DNA of 64,000 nt, taken from positions 5,744,776 through 5,808,775 of the forward strand of contig JARUPZ010000010.1 of assembly GCA_031213475.1 (NCBI GenBank), in the 5' to 3' direction. The position numbers and the translations under genes are program-made. Positions 22,664-33,560 of the stretch are shown here, one piece after another (the first letter of the stretch is position 1; every line of letters starts with the position of its first letter). This DNA is from Nereocystis luetkeana (lineage: Eukaryota > Sar > Phaeophyceae > Laminariales > Laminariaceae). Below the pieces are notes generated by a model that was not told where the DNA came from, searched no databases, and saw only the letters and a program-made list of their open reading frames with translations.

Positions 22664-22772
22664 TATTACGGGGGACCATTGTTAATAGGACCAAATATTG
22701 TTGGTAAAAATAGGGAAATACAGAGGTTTTAGTGTGCATCGCAGGTCCTATTAACTATGGTCCCCCGTAATA
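22664..22772. mobile_element. MITE-1 copy 2
   Basis: 109 bp, TATTACGGGGGACCATTG to CTATGGTCCCCCGTAATA. Flanking TA at both ends fits a TA target duplication. Confidence 0.9.
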
Positions 22773-22774
22773 GT

Positions 22775-24440
22775 ATAAAGTACTTAATACAGGGGCGCCC
22801 GACGAAAAAGACAAAAAACGATACCACACTTTTCTCAAAAAGGTCATATATACGTACATAAATACACTGATTGATGAAAAACAAACCAGTCGGATGGATG
22901 TTTCTGGAGGAGTACTATTATGCACTGTGTACGAAAATCCTTTTTTTTTCAGATTTTTTCGTTGTTGTACGAGTTGGTTTGAGCACACTCCCCTCTTGTC
23001 TTGGGTCTCGAAACTGTACATTGGGTGGGGGTGTCGGATTTTGTGTTTACGTGCACCGTAAGTATTATGAGTTTTTTATACGTGTTTTTCCACCCGACCG
23101 CGTATACTAGCTAATCTATACGTACCCAGCGCATGTTTCAATCCAGACTTGAAATCGAGCACTCTTACAGCGACCAGTGCGTGCCTCTTTTCGGGGCGGG
23201 GGGGGGGCGCACATACGGTAGTGTGCAGACTCTGTTGCCCGGTACGAACTCGTAACATTACGCGAAAAAAAGAGGCCTCACCCATCGGAAACTGCTGTAA
23301 GTATGTACCCCCAAGCACCCCCCTCCCTCGCCCCCCTGCCTTACTATTACTAGTACTACTGTACCAGTATAACCGAATAGAAAACAACGGCAGCATCGGG
23401 CATCGACCGAATGTTTTAAGAATCTGGGCGAAAACTACACTACTGGCGTGTAGTGTAGTATATACCACCATGCATCCCCCTCCCCCCCCCACCTTCCCTC
23501 CGCCCCCCCACTAGTACCAGTATATACGAATAAAAAATAATGGCAGCATCGACCATCGATCGAATAGTTCAACGCTGTAGATTCTGTATGTGCGACGTGT
23601 ACAGCAGGTACACACATACTGCTCATTGATCATATATAACAATGCACCTTGTTGTACGATAGTATCTCTGCGAAGTGTCGTATTAATAGTTTTGTGACCA
23701 CAGTAGTAGTAGTAGTAGAGTTTGTGCGTATCTCTCTAGGATTGAAGATTAGGCACGGACACTACTGGTACTGGTTGTGCTGGATATCGAGGGGTAGAAA
23801 TAACGGTTTTCATGCGGAGAACACAACACACTATACCACTCGCTGCTGCTGTCGCTCGTGCCTTGCGTGTCACATGGTAGGTGTATGTTCGAACTCGTGC
23901 ACCAGTCATACAGCAGTATGGATACCAGTACTGCTGTAGTATATATACCCTATTAATATATTAATAGTATGCTCCATAGTGTAGTGCCTTTTTTGCATAC
24001 AATATCCCATAACCACAGCAGCAGCAGTAGTAGTCCAGCCTCCCATATCCCATAATATGAACATCTGTTGTGCCTGTCCGTACCTTTGGTCAGCATCTAT
24101 TAATAGACTGTTCGTCAGAGCTCTGCCACGATCTATTACGTATTATGGGGTTTCGTTATAATTACAACAATATGATACGTACCCGGTACGACAGTTTCCT
24201 TCCCTGTCGACAGTCTACAGCCCAATCAATGCCAATGTGACGATGTACGACCTACTCTGTACTAGTATATAATGTATATGATACATGTATGGTACCTTTA
24301 TATCTGTATAAATAAATATTGTAATTATTATTCCATTTCCACTTGAAAAAATGAAGACCACTACGTACGAAAGCCAGAGCACGACCCGCCCGAAGTTTAA
24401 CTTACATATATGAAATTTAGATACACGTACGCGTATACCG
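22775..24440. other. No gene recognised
   Basis: Two related C-rich patches (23310-23370 and 23465-23525) each followed by ACCAGTATA and an ATAATGGCAGCATCG-type motif suggest a diverged duplication. Many CTGCTGTA and CAGCAG words occur. Confidence 0.4.
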
Positions 24441-24775
24441 CGCCCCGGTGGTTCAAGTGGTTAACCTCGAATTCTACTTGTTTCAGTCCTGGGTACGAGC
24501 CCTAGGAGGGTCGGACTTTGACTTTATTTGCAAAAAAAAAAAGGGATTCAATTGTTGAGAGCGCCTTGCAGCGTGGGTAGGCACAATTCGATGCGAGTCG
24601 ACGAGGGAAGAAAAGGCTGAAATCTTCTCGCGATAAAAATGAAGGCACGTACCGTAGCGGGAAGGGGGGAGAAGAGCCTGCTATGTGACCCCGGATCTGA
24701 GTTACGAGTTGGAAGGAGAGAGAGAAGAAGATGTGCGAAGATAATGAATGGGATGGAAAAAATAAATAAATATAT
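24441..24775 (+). mobile_element. T2 SINE (tRNA-derived), full length
   Basis: A box TGGTTCAAGTGG at 24449-24460 and B box GGTACGAGCCC at 24492-24502, then TTTGACTTTATTTGC, an A-run, CGCCTTGCAGCGTGGG, CTTCTCGCGATAAAAATG, GACCCCGGATCTGAG, and an A-rich 3' end (24765-24775). Structure is that of a pol III SINE. Confidence 0.85.
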
Positions 24776-24789
24776 ATATATATAGGGTT

Positions 24790-24880
24790 TCGTTTTGTTT
24801 CCGAGGTTTTCTTCTTTCGGGAAAGTTATGAGTGATCAATGTTGAAGATCATGCTGCACATTGTCGGATGGCGAAGGAAA
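24790..24880 (-). mobile_element. Family C short copy
   Basis: TTTTCTTCTTTCGGGAAAG, TTATGAGTGATCAATGTTGA and GCTGCACATTGTCGGATGGC: leader only, no 18-bp array. Comparable leader-only copies lie near 6300-6375 (-), 8060-8110 (+), 13905-13945 (-), 26262-26335 (+) and 43172-43200 (+). Confidence 0.6.
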
Positions 24881-24889
24881 TAATAATAG

Positions 24890-25364
24890 TATTACGGGGG
24901 ACTATTTTTTTTTTTTTTTTTCTCATCCCATTCATTATCTTCGCACATCTTCTTCTCTCTCCTGTCTCTCCTTCCAACTCGTAACTCAGATCCGGGGTCA
25001 CATAGCAGGCTCTTCTACCCCCTTCCCGCTACGGTACGTGCCTTCATTTTTATCGCGAGAAGATTTCAGCTTTTTCTTCCCTCGTCGACTCGCAACGAAT
25101 TGTGCCTGCCCACGCTGCAAGGCGCTCTCAACAATTGAATCATTTTTTATTTTTGCAAATAAAGTCAAAGTCCGACCCACCTGGGGCTCGAACCCAGGAC
25201 TCAAACAAGTAGAATACGAGGTTAACCACTTGAACCACCGGGGCGACCGGCAGTGAATACCAGGGTAGGACCTATGACACAGACGAAAACCTATCGTATA
25301 CCTGGTATATATATCTATTTTCACTAAAAATATCTGGTCCTATTTATTACGGTCCCCCGTAATA
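24890..25364. mobile_element. MITE-1 copy 3, split by a T2 SINE
   Basis: Left end TATTACGGGGGACTATT at 24890-24906, right end GTCCTATTTATTACGGTCCCCCGTAATA at 25337-25364, with CACTAAAAATATCTGGTCC inside. A T2 SINE fills the gap. The right arm carries extra TACCTGGTATA sequence. Confidence 0.8.
24904..25247 (-). mobile_element. T2 SINE, inverted copy nested in MITE-1
   Basis: Reverse complement of the 24441 copy. Its A-tail appears as the T-run at 24904-24921, the B box complement GGGCTCGAACCC is at 25184-25195 and the A box complement at 25226-25237. It interrupts a MITE-1 element whose ends lie at 24890 and 25364. Confidence 0.85.
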
Positions 25365-25507
25365 GTACATACCTGGTAGCACTGTAGCTGCTGCTGTGTA
25401 CTGGTATACATACATACGACAGATATTACGGAGTACCTTGGTATTATACTGCTGCGGCGCTGCAATTATAAAGTTCATGCTCCAAACAGCAGGAGGAGGG
25501 AGATGAT

Positions 25508-25580
25508 CGCTCGTTAACAGGGCTGCAGTCTCGTCCCGTTGTGGCGACAAACCAGTTACTGCAGTCCCGAAAAGGTTAAG
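25508..25580. mobile_element. MITE-3 diverged copy
   Basis: GGGCTGCAGTCTCGTCCCGTT then AGTTACTGCAGTCCCGAAAAGG. Only the arms are recognisable. Confidence 0.4.
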
Positions 25581-26034
25581 AAACAACGGCCACAAACGAA
25601 AACAAAAACGGACCATTTTTATATATATATCGAAGTACTACGTACCACAGCAGCAGCAGCAGTAGTAGTATTTACACGCACCTTGCAGGGATGACGTTCG
25701 ACGAAATCTTCGATCTCACAGCTGAGAGTGAGTGCGGTTTTTTGTTTCAACTACGTATTAATATCAATATTATTGTACTATGCGCACTGCTGTCCGTAAA
25801 TTCTTCGCACTGGTATCTGCTGCTGTACCACGTACGATACTGGTGTATTATATTAATAGTAATAATGAAAAGTTCCTCATGCCATACCTGGTACCAGGTA
25901 TATACCAGATATCGTGCGCCTCGGAGGTCGGAATTTATATATACGGAAACAGAGTAGGAATTCGTGACTTTTTATACTACTACTGCTGTAATAACTCGAT
26001 AAATTAATTGATGCGTCCCGTTTTTTTTGCGAAA

Positions 26035-26770
26035 ATAGTCAACATCAACCCCCCCCCTAAATATTGCGCCCCTCTTATGCGATATTAATGCATCCCTCTT
26101 TGCGAAACTAACTAATTACAGCCCCCCCCCCCCCCCCCCCGCCCCCTCATCGCCGCTTGGTATTGCGTCCCTCTTTTGCGAAATTAATCAATCACACCCC
26201 CCACCCCCCACCCCCTTGATATTATCTACACCTCTATTTTGCAAAATTATTATTATTAGGTTTGCCATCATCCGACAATGTGCAGCATGAGCTTTCACGT
26301 GGATCAATCAAAACATTCCTGAAAGAAAAAATATCCGTACGTATACGAAGGAAACCTATACACTAAATCTATCTCCCTTCTTTGCCTACTTCCTTTTACG
26401 TTTTATCTACGATACTCTATGTGGTATGCAAAATTATTGCTTCCCTCTTTTCGAAATTAACCAATCACACACACCCCCCTCCCGCCGCCGCCTGATATTG
26501 CGTCCCTCTTTTTCGAAATTTATCAATTACAACCCCTGTTCCCCCGCCTCCCTCTTTTGCGGAATTACCCAATTACTCTCCCCTCTCCCCGATAATATCG
26601 CGCCCCTTTTTTGTGAAAGTAACCACTGCTTCGTAGTAGCTTCCACCTCCTCTACTAAGTGTGTGTATGTTGTTCATCATCGACTTTCTCTTCGCACTTT
26701 TTTTGCGAAATTTCCTAACTATGCGCAACCCACACTTTGACATTATTACCATTGCCATCGCGTTTTTTTT
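26035..26770. repeat. Degenerate minisatellite (ATTGCGTCCCTCTTTTGCGAAATTA), split by family C
   Basis: About a dozen units containing GCG(T/C)CCCTCTTTTGCG, then AAATTAACCAAT and a C-run, at 26035-26255 and 26425-26770. A family C leader copy (26262-26335) lies between the two blocks. Confidence 0.75.
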
Positions 26771-26774
26771 GCGT

Positions 26775-27885
26775 CTGTTTCCCTTTTTACACAAAGAAAG
26801 GTAGTCGAATCTTATCACGTGTGGTGTCTCGACTCCTTCTCCTTCTCCTCCTCATCCTCCTCCTCCTGGTGGTGCTGGTGCTGGGCATGCTGCCCCTGCC
26901 GGCGTTATCAGGCGCGAAGACAGGGCTCCAACACGCTGAAAGGAGCGAAAAATACAACAACAACAACAACAACAAAAAGGTATGCCCGCCTAATTATACC
27001 TCCTTCCGAAGTATGCGTGCATCCGAACTGACCGCTCGAGCTGCCAAAGTGTCCCCTCTCTGCTAAGAGATAGGCAAACATCAGCCTGGTATTGCCGTGA
27101 TACATGTTCAGCAGCGACTACAGCAGCCCATTGTGATATGACGCAGTATCGAGATATAGAAGTGGTTATGATATTGCCCGTAGTATCAAAGCCCTGAATA
27201 CCCTAAGAGTTTTCCGGGGCTTCGCAGTTTCCTTTGCGGTACAATGGTTAGTGTAGTCGATAGAAGAAGGGTAGACAAGCGCCCGAGGAAAATTCCTCGG
27301 ACAAGTGTCTTTACCCGTCTAGCGGGTGAAAAGAAGGAGAGCAGAGCGGGCTTGATGTCTTGAATCAAGTCCCTATCGAATCACTCTCTCAACAGCTTCC
27401 TTCTCTTACCATGAGGAAAGATAGTGCGACACCACAAAAAGAAGTCTCTTGAACAAGAAAAGCTGCCGTCCCAGCCAGTTCCGATAGTACCTGCATTCCA
27501 TTCCCTTGCCACGATAATCGAGTTTCACTACACTATCTAGCCAATGCTCAATAACATGGAGTGGGCAATCATAACAATAAGTAGAAGCATCGCAGTCAGC
27601 GCTATGGGTATCGATCTACAGCGGCATCTACATCTCAGAAGTGGATATAAGCACGATCGAGGCGGTACCTCTTCCACTCTCTCATTCCATGTACTTTGTC
27701 CGCGCCAAATTTTTGGGGTGCCGGTCCCACGGGAGTTTTGAACGCAGCATTCTGTCGCTCGTGATACACATCATGTCAATATTCACTCACCACACATTTT
27801 ATGACATACTAATACGTAGAAGAATAGCTCGCCCAACAGCAGTTCGCGCGCACAAAAAGAGTATATAGCTCGTGGGCATGTGCGA
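26775..27885. other. No gene recognised
   Basis: CT-rich tract at 26830-26870, (ACA)n at 26955-26975, and a perfect small palindrome CCGAGGAAAATTCCTCGG near 27282-27299. Confidence 0.4.
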
Positions 27886-27889
27886 AGGC

Positions 27890-28495
27890 ATTACCTGCCT
27901 GTTACTGAGTTACAAAAGTAGAAGACCGATCTAGTACCTGGCTCAGGGAAATCCTTGTGACAATCTCCCCCTCTCTGAACGGCGGGATGTTTGGGGGCGC
28001 CGGCACCGTGTACGGGCCTGCACTAACCTACCCGCTTCGTTTCAGTACCTGGGGAACCCGGGAGATGTGTTTTTTTAACCCACGCGCAAGCGTTTCTATA
28101 AAAGACACGTTCACAGTGAGACTCGAACCCGTGTCCTGCCGACCACGCCAGACGTGAGGGTGTTACCTATTGGGCTGCAGGGGTAAAAGACCGATCGATC
28201 ACCCAGCCCAGGGTAACCCTTACAACAATACCCCCCCACCCCTCTGAACGGCGGGATCTTTGGGGCGTCGGTACCGTATCCAGCCGTGCGCTGACTTACT
28301 CACAAGTTTCGCCTCAATACCTGGGAGCCTGGGAGATATGTGTTTCGGGACGCACACGCAAGGGTTTCAAGGAGAGAGACGTTGGGAGCGAGACCCGAAC
28401 CCGCGTCCTGCCGATGACGCCTAATGTGTAGGTATTACCTACTGAGCTATAGGGGTAAAAGACCGATCGATTACTCAGCCCAGGGTAATCCTTGC
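27890..28495 (-). mobile_element. T1 tandem array, best-preserved (period 263-273 bp)
   Basis: Minus-strand heads near 28453, 28180 and 27917 (partial). Each complete head has TATAGCTCAGTAGG or TGCAGCCCAATAGG and GCGGGTTCGGGTCTCGC or ACGGGTTCGAGTCTC, close to pol III A and B boxes. Each is preceded by GATCGATCGGTCTT and followed by a body with CCGCCGTTCAGAG. Encoding the head once per tandem unit distinguishes it from a simple SINE. Confidence 0.75.
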
Positions 28496-28757
28496 AGCAC
28501 ATGGATGATGAGATACTTGGTTGAGTTCACGGTGGTACTACTACCGTTGCTCTGTCACTCCGGTGGCACTAAGCCCTCTATACTCGCTTCTTGATACTGG
28601 AACTTCCACGCTGTAGAACCTGCATCGGCCCCAGTAGTGTATCTCCGTGTCTTTTCGGGGTATGTGAGCCTTCTTCTGCACGATAAAAAATCGAGCCCCT
28701 CCTGTCAATTTATGCTCACGAATCGCCTCTTATATCACATTTCTCTTCCGTTTTTAG

Positions 28758-28960
28758 GTGGGTCACAGCTGGCGATCGAGTCAGATCCTTTGTGCGGGGG
28801 GGGGGAACCTTTATTCCGCCCAAGGGGAATGATCGTATCACGTTGTGTTCGTGGTGAGGCACCCACGAGGCAGTTACATAGTACCCCCATTGTTGTCGTC
28901 TGGTAGTGGACACAGAGCAGAGGTGCACGTAAATTGCAAATCCGATACCCTACTACGACG
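28758..28960 (-). mobile_element. Family A fragment
   Basis: Covers the right third of the element: CACAGCTGGCGATCGAGTCAG, the 10-base G-run, ATGATCGTATCACG and GTGAGGCACCCACGAGGCAG all align with 52960-53080. Confidence 0.7.
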
Positions 28961-29180
28961 TGCCAACTTTCCAGATCCAGGCAGGGAGAGGTACACTAAA
29001 AACCTTGCGAACGAAAACTACAGGAAGGGAAAAAACATTTCTATTCGTGGCTACGCCCAGAACTCCCACCCCACTGATTTAGTTTCCATTTCGACGTTTG
29101 TAGGAGAAGTTTCGTACCAGGTATCGTTTATTTTTGTCATTGTCAGTCGTGCTTTCCTGGGCGGATTATGGCTACACCAA

Positions 29181-29577
29181 CTGACAGACAAATCGGAAAA
29201 ATGGGAACGAAGCCTAAAATGAGAACCAAGCCGTATCTCCAGAACCATGTGGTGTATCAGAGAACCAAAATGATCCTGTGAAACCCCTTGGCCAGCCCTG
29301 TGAGAGGAGCTCGTCAGAACGGTCATGCTCCATCTCGTGCCTTCGGGTGGGCGCAAAAAGCGATATACGCTGGCTCTATTGTGATTTCTCTAGATGCTGG
29401 CTACCGCGGCGATGCCGAGGACTTCCAGCCTGAGCGACAGCTCATTCGAAGGCTGCTGTACAGCCCCACAGGACTGTCAACTTTTTTTCTTGGAGTTGTA
29501 CACAATTGGTTTGCTTTCTAAAAAAAACCGTCCGTTCCCATTTTTTGTTTCGTTCCCATTTTTCCGTTTTGTCTGTA
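29181..29577. mobile_element. Inverted-repeat element of about 397 bp
   Basis: Left ACAGACAAATCGGAAAAATG with GGAACGAA, right TTCGTTCCC with ATTTTTCCGTTTTGTCTGT. Near-perfect 28-bp inverted ends. The interior has a short open frame (SIVISLDAGYRGDAEDFQPE, 29367-29426) with no family match I know. Only one copy is in the window. Confidence 0.5.
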
Positions 29578-29654
29578 ACAGGGTATACATGAGGTAGGAA
29601 TGGTAGAAAACTGAGCTGGGCATCGTCGGAAGGAAAATTAAATTGTTATTATTA

Positions 29655-30030
29655 TTATTCCTCTTGCCATCTGACAATGTGCAGCATGATCTTCAACATG
29701 GATCACTCATAATAAATTGTTATTGTATAAACGATTATTTGCGTTTGCCATCCGACAAACGTACAGCAGGGAAGACCTTCAACGCTGATCACTCACGAAC
29801 ACGAAACATTCCCGGAAAAGAGAAAAAAACAAAGAGGAAAAATAGACGGCAATCTAGATTGGACTACAGTAGACTATTGGACTACAGCAGGCAGCTAGGC
29901 TACGGTGGACTGTTGGACTACAGTAGACTATTGGACTACCGTAGACTATTGGACTGCAGTAGACCATTGGACTACAGCAGTAGCTCCAACGTTGATCACT
30001 CATAAACATTCCCCGAAAGGAAAAAAACAA
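29655..30030 (+). mobile_element. Family C repeat, longest copy
   Basis: Two leaders (29660 and 29750), seven 18-bp units at 29858-29983, then CCAACGTTGATCACTCATAAACATTCCCCGAAAGG. The 18-bp unit is a multiple of three and reads as a Tyr-Trp-Thr-Thr-Val-Asp-like hexapeptide in one frame. Confidence 0.75.
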
Positions 30031-30083
30031 GCAAAACAAAAGACAAAAAGGAGAACGAAGCTACGATTACTACTGCAGAACAC

Positions 30084-30268
30084 CGGTCGCCCCCGGTGGT
30101 CTGGTGGTCAGCGTCGAAAACTATCAACATTAAGGTCGTTTTTTTCCGTTTCAAGTCATGCCATGGGGTTCTTTATTTTTAACCTAATCGACGCGAGCCA
30201 ACGAGAGCAGAAAGTGCAGAATTCTTCTCGCGATAAGAATAAAGGCACCCACGTACCGCAGTGGGGAA
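30084..30268 (+). mobile_element. T2-related SINE, diverged
   Basis: Head GGTCGCCCCCGGTGGTCTGG then GTGGTCAGCGTCG, followed by the body segment CTTCTCGCGATAAGAATAAAGG. A G-run and family A follow immediately. Confidence 0.6.
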
Positions 30269-30284
30269 GGGGGGGGGGGGGTGT

Positions 30285-30415
30285 ACTCGATAGGAGAGAT
30301 GTACTCGATATCATGCATGGTCGTAGTCGTATGACCATAGACCCTCGCATCCCTACAATGCCGGGACGGAGCATGTCGGGTTTTCACCGACCAGGCAGAC
30401 ATTGCTTGCACCGAT
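30285..30415 (+). mobile_element. Family A left-end fragment
   Basis: Preceded by a G-run (30268-30282). Runs from TACTCGATAGGAGAGATG to GACATTGCTTGCACC, then stops abruptly. Confidence 0.75.
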
Positions 30416-30830
30416 AATGTTGATGAGTTTGTCCGGATGCGGACGAATAACGAAAGTGCCTGGCAGACCTCGACCGGCGTAGATGTCTTCGAGTGTTCAT
30501 GATGGCAGACTCGTATGGCAGCGGCACCAAGCCGGTGCACGTCGCTAGCCGTCCGGGCGTGGGGTTGGGCAGCGGCGCACCGTGCCGGCCCTGCGGGCGG
30601 TGTGAAAAGGGGTACGATGCAGCACCCCTAGACAGAGGGCACGCGTCGCGACCGGAAGGTGCCATGATGGAACCGCTCGGGAAGGTGGACAACTGAGGTT
30701 GCGTCTAGCATCGGGGCAACCCGGCAGCGAAACCTACGGTACGGGGTTATCCATCTCATTCTCAGGAGCAACATCAGAGTGGGGGGGGGGGGGCAGACAT
30801 CCCCGTTGGTGGCAGTGCGGCTGCGTGATC

Positions 30831-30939
30831 TATTACGGGGGACCATAGTTAATAGGACCTATGGTATGCAGAAAAACCTATATATTTAACCATTTTTACT
30901 AACAATATTTGGTCCTATTAACTGTGGTCCCCCGTAATA
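30831..30939. mobile_element. MITE-1 copy 4
   Basis: 109 bp with TATTACGGGGGACCATAG and CTGTGGTCCCCCGTAATA ends. The interior runs in the opposite orientation to copy 2 (TTTACTAACAATATTTGGTCC). Confidence 0.9.
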
Positions 30940-31384
30940 GTGAAAGACAGTCGCTGACGCGCACGGTCTCCGCAGCAGAACGCACCGCAATGATACCGTT
31001 CGAGACCATTTTCTGCGTGGTTTCCCCCACAATGACGCGCGGTTAACGAGGAGACTAAGATAATTCGTTTTCGGTTTCCTGTCCCGGAAGGCGTTACGAA
31101 TTCCCGTTCAAGAGGTTGTGGTAAGAAAGAACCTAGACTGCCGCCAAATGTGCAATGTCACAGCCGTGGTCGGGTATCGACAGGCGACGGACCCCAGGCA
31201 ATCGTCACACGCCGAGGGGCCGGGATTCCTTTCCCGAGCGTTCTAGAAAGCGGCGAGAAGGGGGGACTGGCGTTGACCCCGGGGCAGATGACCACTAGCC
31301 TCCAGACTCATCGGCAGGCTGGCACAGAGGACAAGCAGTGCACGATGCAACCCTTCCGAGCGAGAGGGGGCGGCGAGTCACAAC

Positions 31385-31510
31385 ATGGACGTTTCGGCCC
31401 TGGACGTTCTTGTGGAGGAGTACGTGGAGTGGAAGTTTGTAACCGTCGCACACAAATACGCAGGGGTAACGGCGTCCGAGGACGCGGGGGGGGGGGGGGG
31501 GGGGGGGTGA
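31385..31510 (+). CDS. Small hypothetical ORF ending in a 22-base G-run
   Basis: ATG in good context (CAACATGG), 41 codons: MDVSALDVLVEEYVEWKFVT then a short polar stretch and seven Gly from the G-run (31486-31507), then TGA. The first 34 residues look protein-like. A one- or two-base change in the run would open another frame downstream. May be a gene fragment. Confidence 0.25.
   Translation: MDVSALDVLVEEYVEWKFVTVAHKYAGVTASEDAGGGGGGG
31486..31507. repeat. 22-base G homopolymer
   Basis: Longest uninterrupted G-run I counted in the window. Confidence 0.95.
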
Positions 31511-33234
31511 AGCGTTCTCGCGAAATGGCGTTCCTGGAGGCGGGCGTGTTGCCACTCTCCGGGCAGTGTGCACGCTCATACACAGCGTTCCCGCGGGACA
31601 ACCGAAGCCGAACCCACTAGAGGCCAAGGTGCATAGACGTTTGCGTATAATGAGGACAACAAGAACTAGTGGCAAAGATATTAATATACTACTGCTGTAT
31701 TTCACAACGGCATTGAGGAAAGGCAAAAAGACAACACGTATGGGTGTTATCTCATGCCGTGACAGAGAGGCCTCATTAATCCCAAACTATATACGAATTA
31801 AAGTGACGACGAAATGTTACTGCGGTAATCTCGACCCAAAACCGGGGATGCAAGAAGAGCGACCCCGGAGGGAAAGAAAGCCTACAGGAGAGTACACAAG
31901 GAGCAAGTCAATAGCACTTGCACCCTCGGCGGCCTAGCGCAGCACGAAAACGTAGGTCACGGTTAGGGGAAAACAGACTACCCCGCCCGTGCGTCATTGT
32001 GCGCGAGATACGTCAACAACGACAGCGCTTTTTTGTTTTGTTTGATTTGTCCGTAGTGTTTTTTTCACCAGAGTAATTAACTCTGCAACGATGTGCCGCG
32101 CTGATTGCCATCGAATCAACGCGGGGTTTTAGTAGCCCTGGGTGAAGGGTCTCCGGCTCATCGCAGCGGAGAGGCCTCCTTAATCCCAGACTGTCCACCG
32201 CTCTGACTCTTGAAACAAAAAATACCTCGTGTCTGTCAATATTCCATGTGAGCACTTTCTACGTTTAGGGGCAGAGTGGTACGAATCAAAACGACTTCGA
32301 AATGTTGCTGCGGTAACTCACTCACCGGCTATACGCACTCGTACGAAGTGCGTATACACATATATGCCACTCTCGACGGCAACAAATTGTGTGGACCGCT
32401 TGAGCTCCCAAGCTTACCCTGTTGGGAGGTCGGAGAGGAAACACCGACGGTCCGAAGTGACCGCTTCAGCAACGTCCACCGCGTGCGTGACTGGGGGGCG
32501 GCTCAAAATTGGTTGTCCGAGTTACGAGGCGAGGGGTCGTACGTACGGGCACGGGGTGCGCGACATGACCCTGATCGAGCCTGTGAACGGTCGATCACAC
32601 CAAAAAGTGGTATTTGTTTTTGATCGCTATCCTGGGGCCCGAACGCGGAAAATATTTCAAGGGGTCCTTCTACATCGTTATGTAAACGGCCAGAGTAGTA
32701 TTTACACTACAGTAGCAACAAAAGGTAGGCCTCCTTGTTGGGTTTTTCCTATATATGTGTGTTTATTTTTTTTTCTGTATCTGGTTTTGATGGGCGGTTG
32801 ACGTTCAGCTTTTATGTAGCCCAAAACGTTGTAGGGTAACACGGAAACGTGATGCGTAAACGATAGACTATATACTGTTCTTGTGGTGTGAAGTGGTATC
32901 TAACGTAGTGGTCATGCCGTTCAGAACCCACATTTTGAGTTTATGTTAAAGTATACATGGTCGCTTTTTAGACACCGGCTGCCGTCACGAGCACCACCCG
33001 ATCTCCCGCGGGCGCGTGGCCATGCCGCACGGCTCCCCCGCACTGCAGCCCTCGGGGTTTCTGGCGGAAAACATGAAAAGGCACCGTCGCTATCGAAGGA
33101 GGGTGGAGTCCCGATGATGGCAGATAGTCATGACTGTATCCTGATATTTCTTGTGGACGACACAAGCTACGAGATGGGTCAGCTGGAGAGCGCTCAGCTG
33201 CTGAGGCCAGAGTGGTTGAGCCTGAGACTTGATG

Positions 33235-33560
33235 TGGGCATTGACACTGAGTCTGAGATTAAGATTGAGATTAAGATTGAGATTAAGATTGAGATTAAGA
33301 TACCAAGATTGACATCGGTTGAGATTGAGACTTGAAAATTAATCTGATATTCATATTTGAGATTAAGATTGAGATTAAGACCGAAATTGATATTGAGATT
33401 GAGATACTAAGATTGAGGTTGCGGTTGAGGTTGAGCTTGAAATTCGAGAATCAATCCGAAAATAAAACTCGAGATTAAGACTGAGATTAAGATTGAGGTT
33501 GAAATCGTGTTATTGATATTGAGATTTAGACTGATTTAGGGATTGAGATGGATAGAGAAA
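33235..33560. repeat. GATTGAGATTAA minisatellite
   Basis: Repeated GAGATTAAGATT 12-mers, regular at 33250-33300 and degenerate after. A related block is at 34345-34550. Confidence 0.85.

Noticed and set aside
29858-29983. CRISPR array
   Set aside because: The 18-bp units are directly adjacent with no spacers, and the sequence context is eukaryotic.
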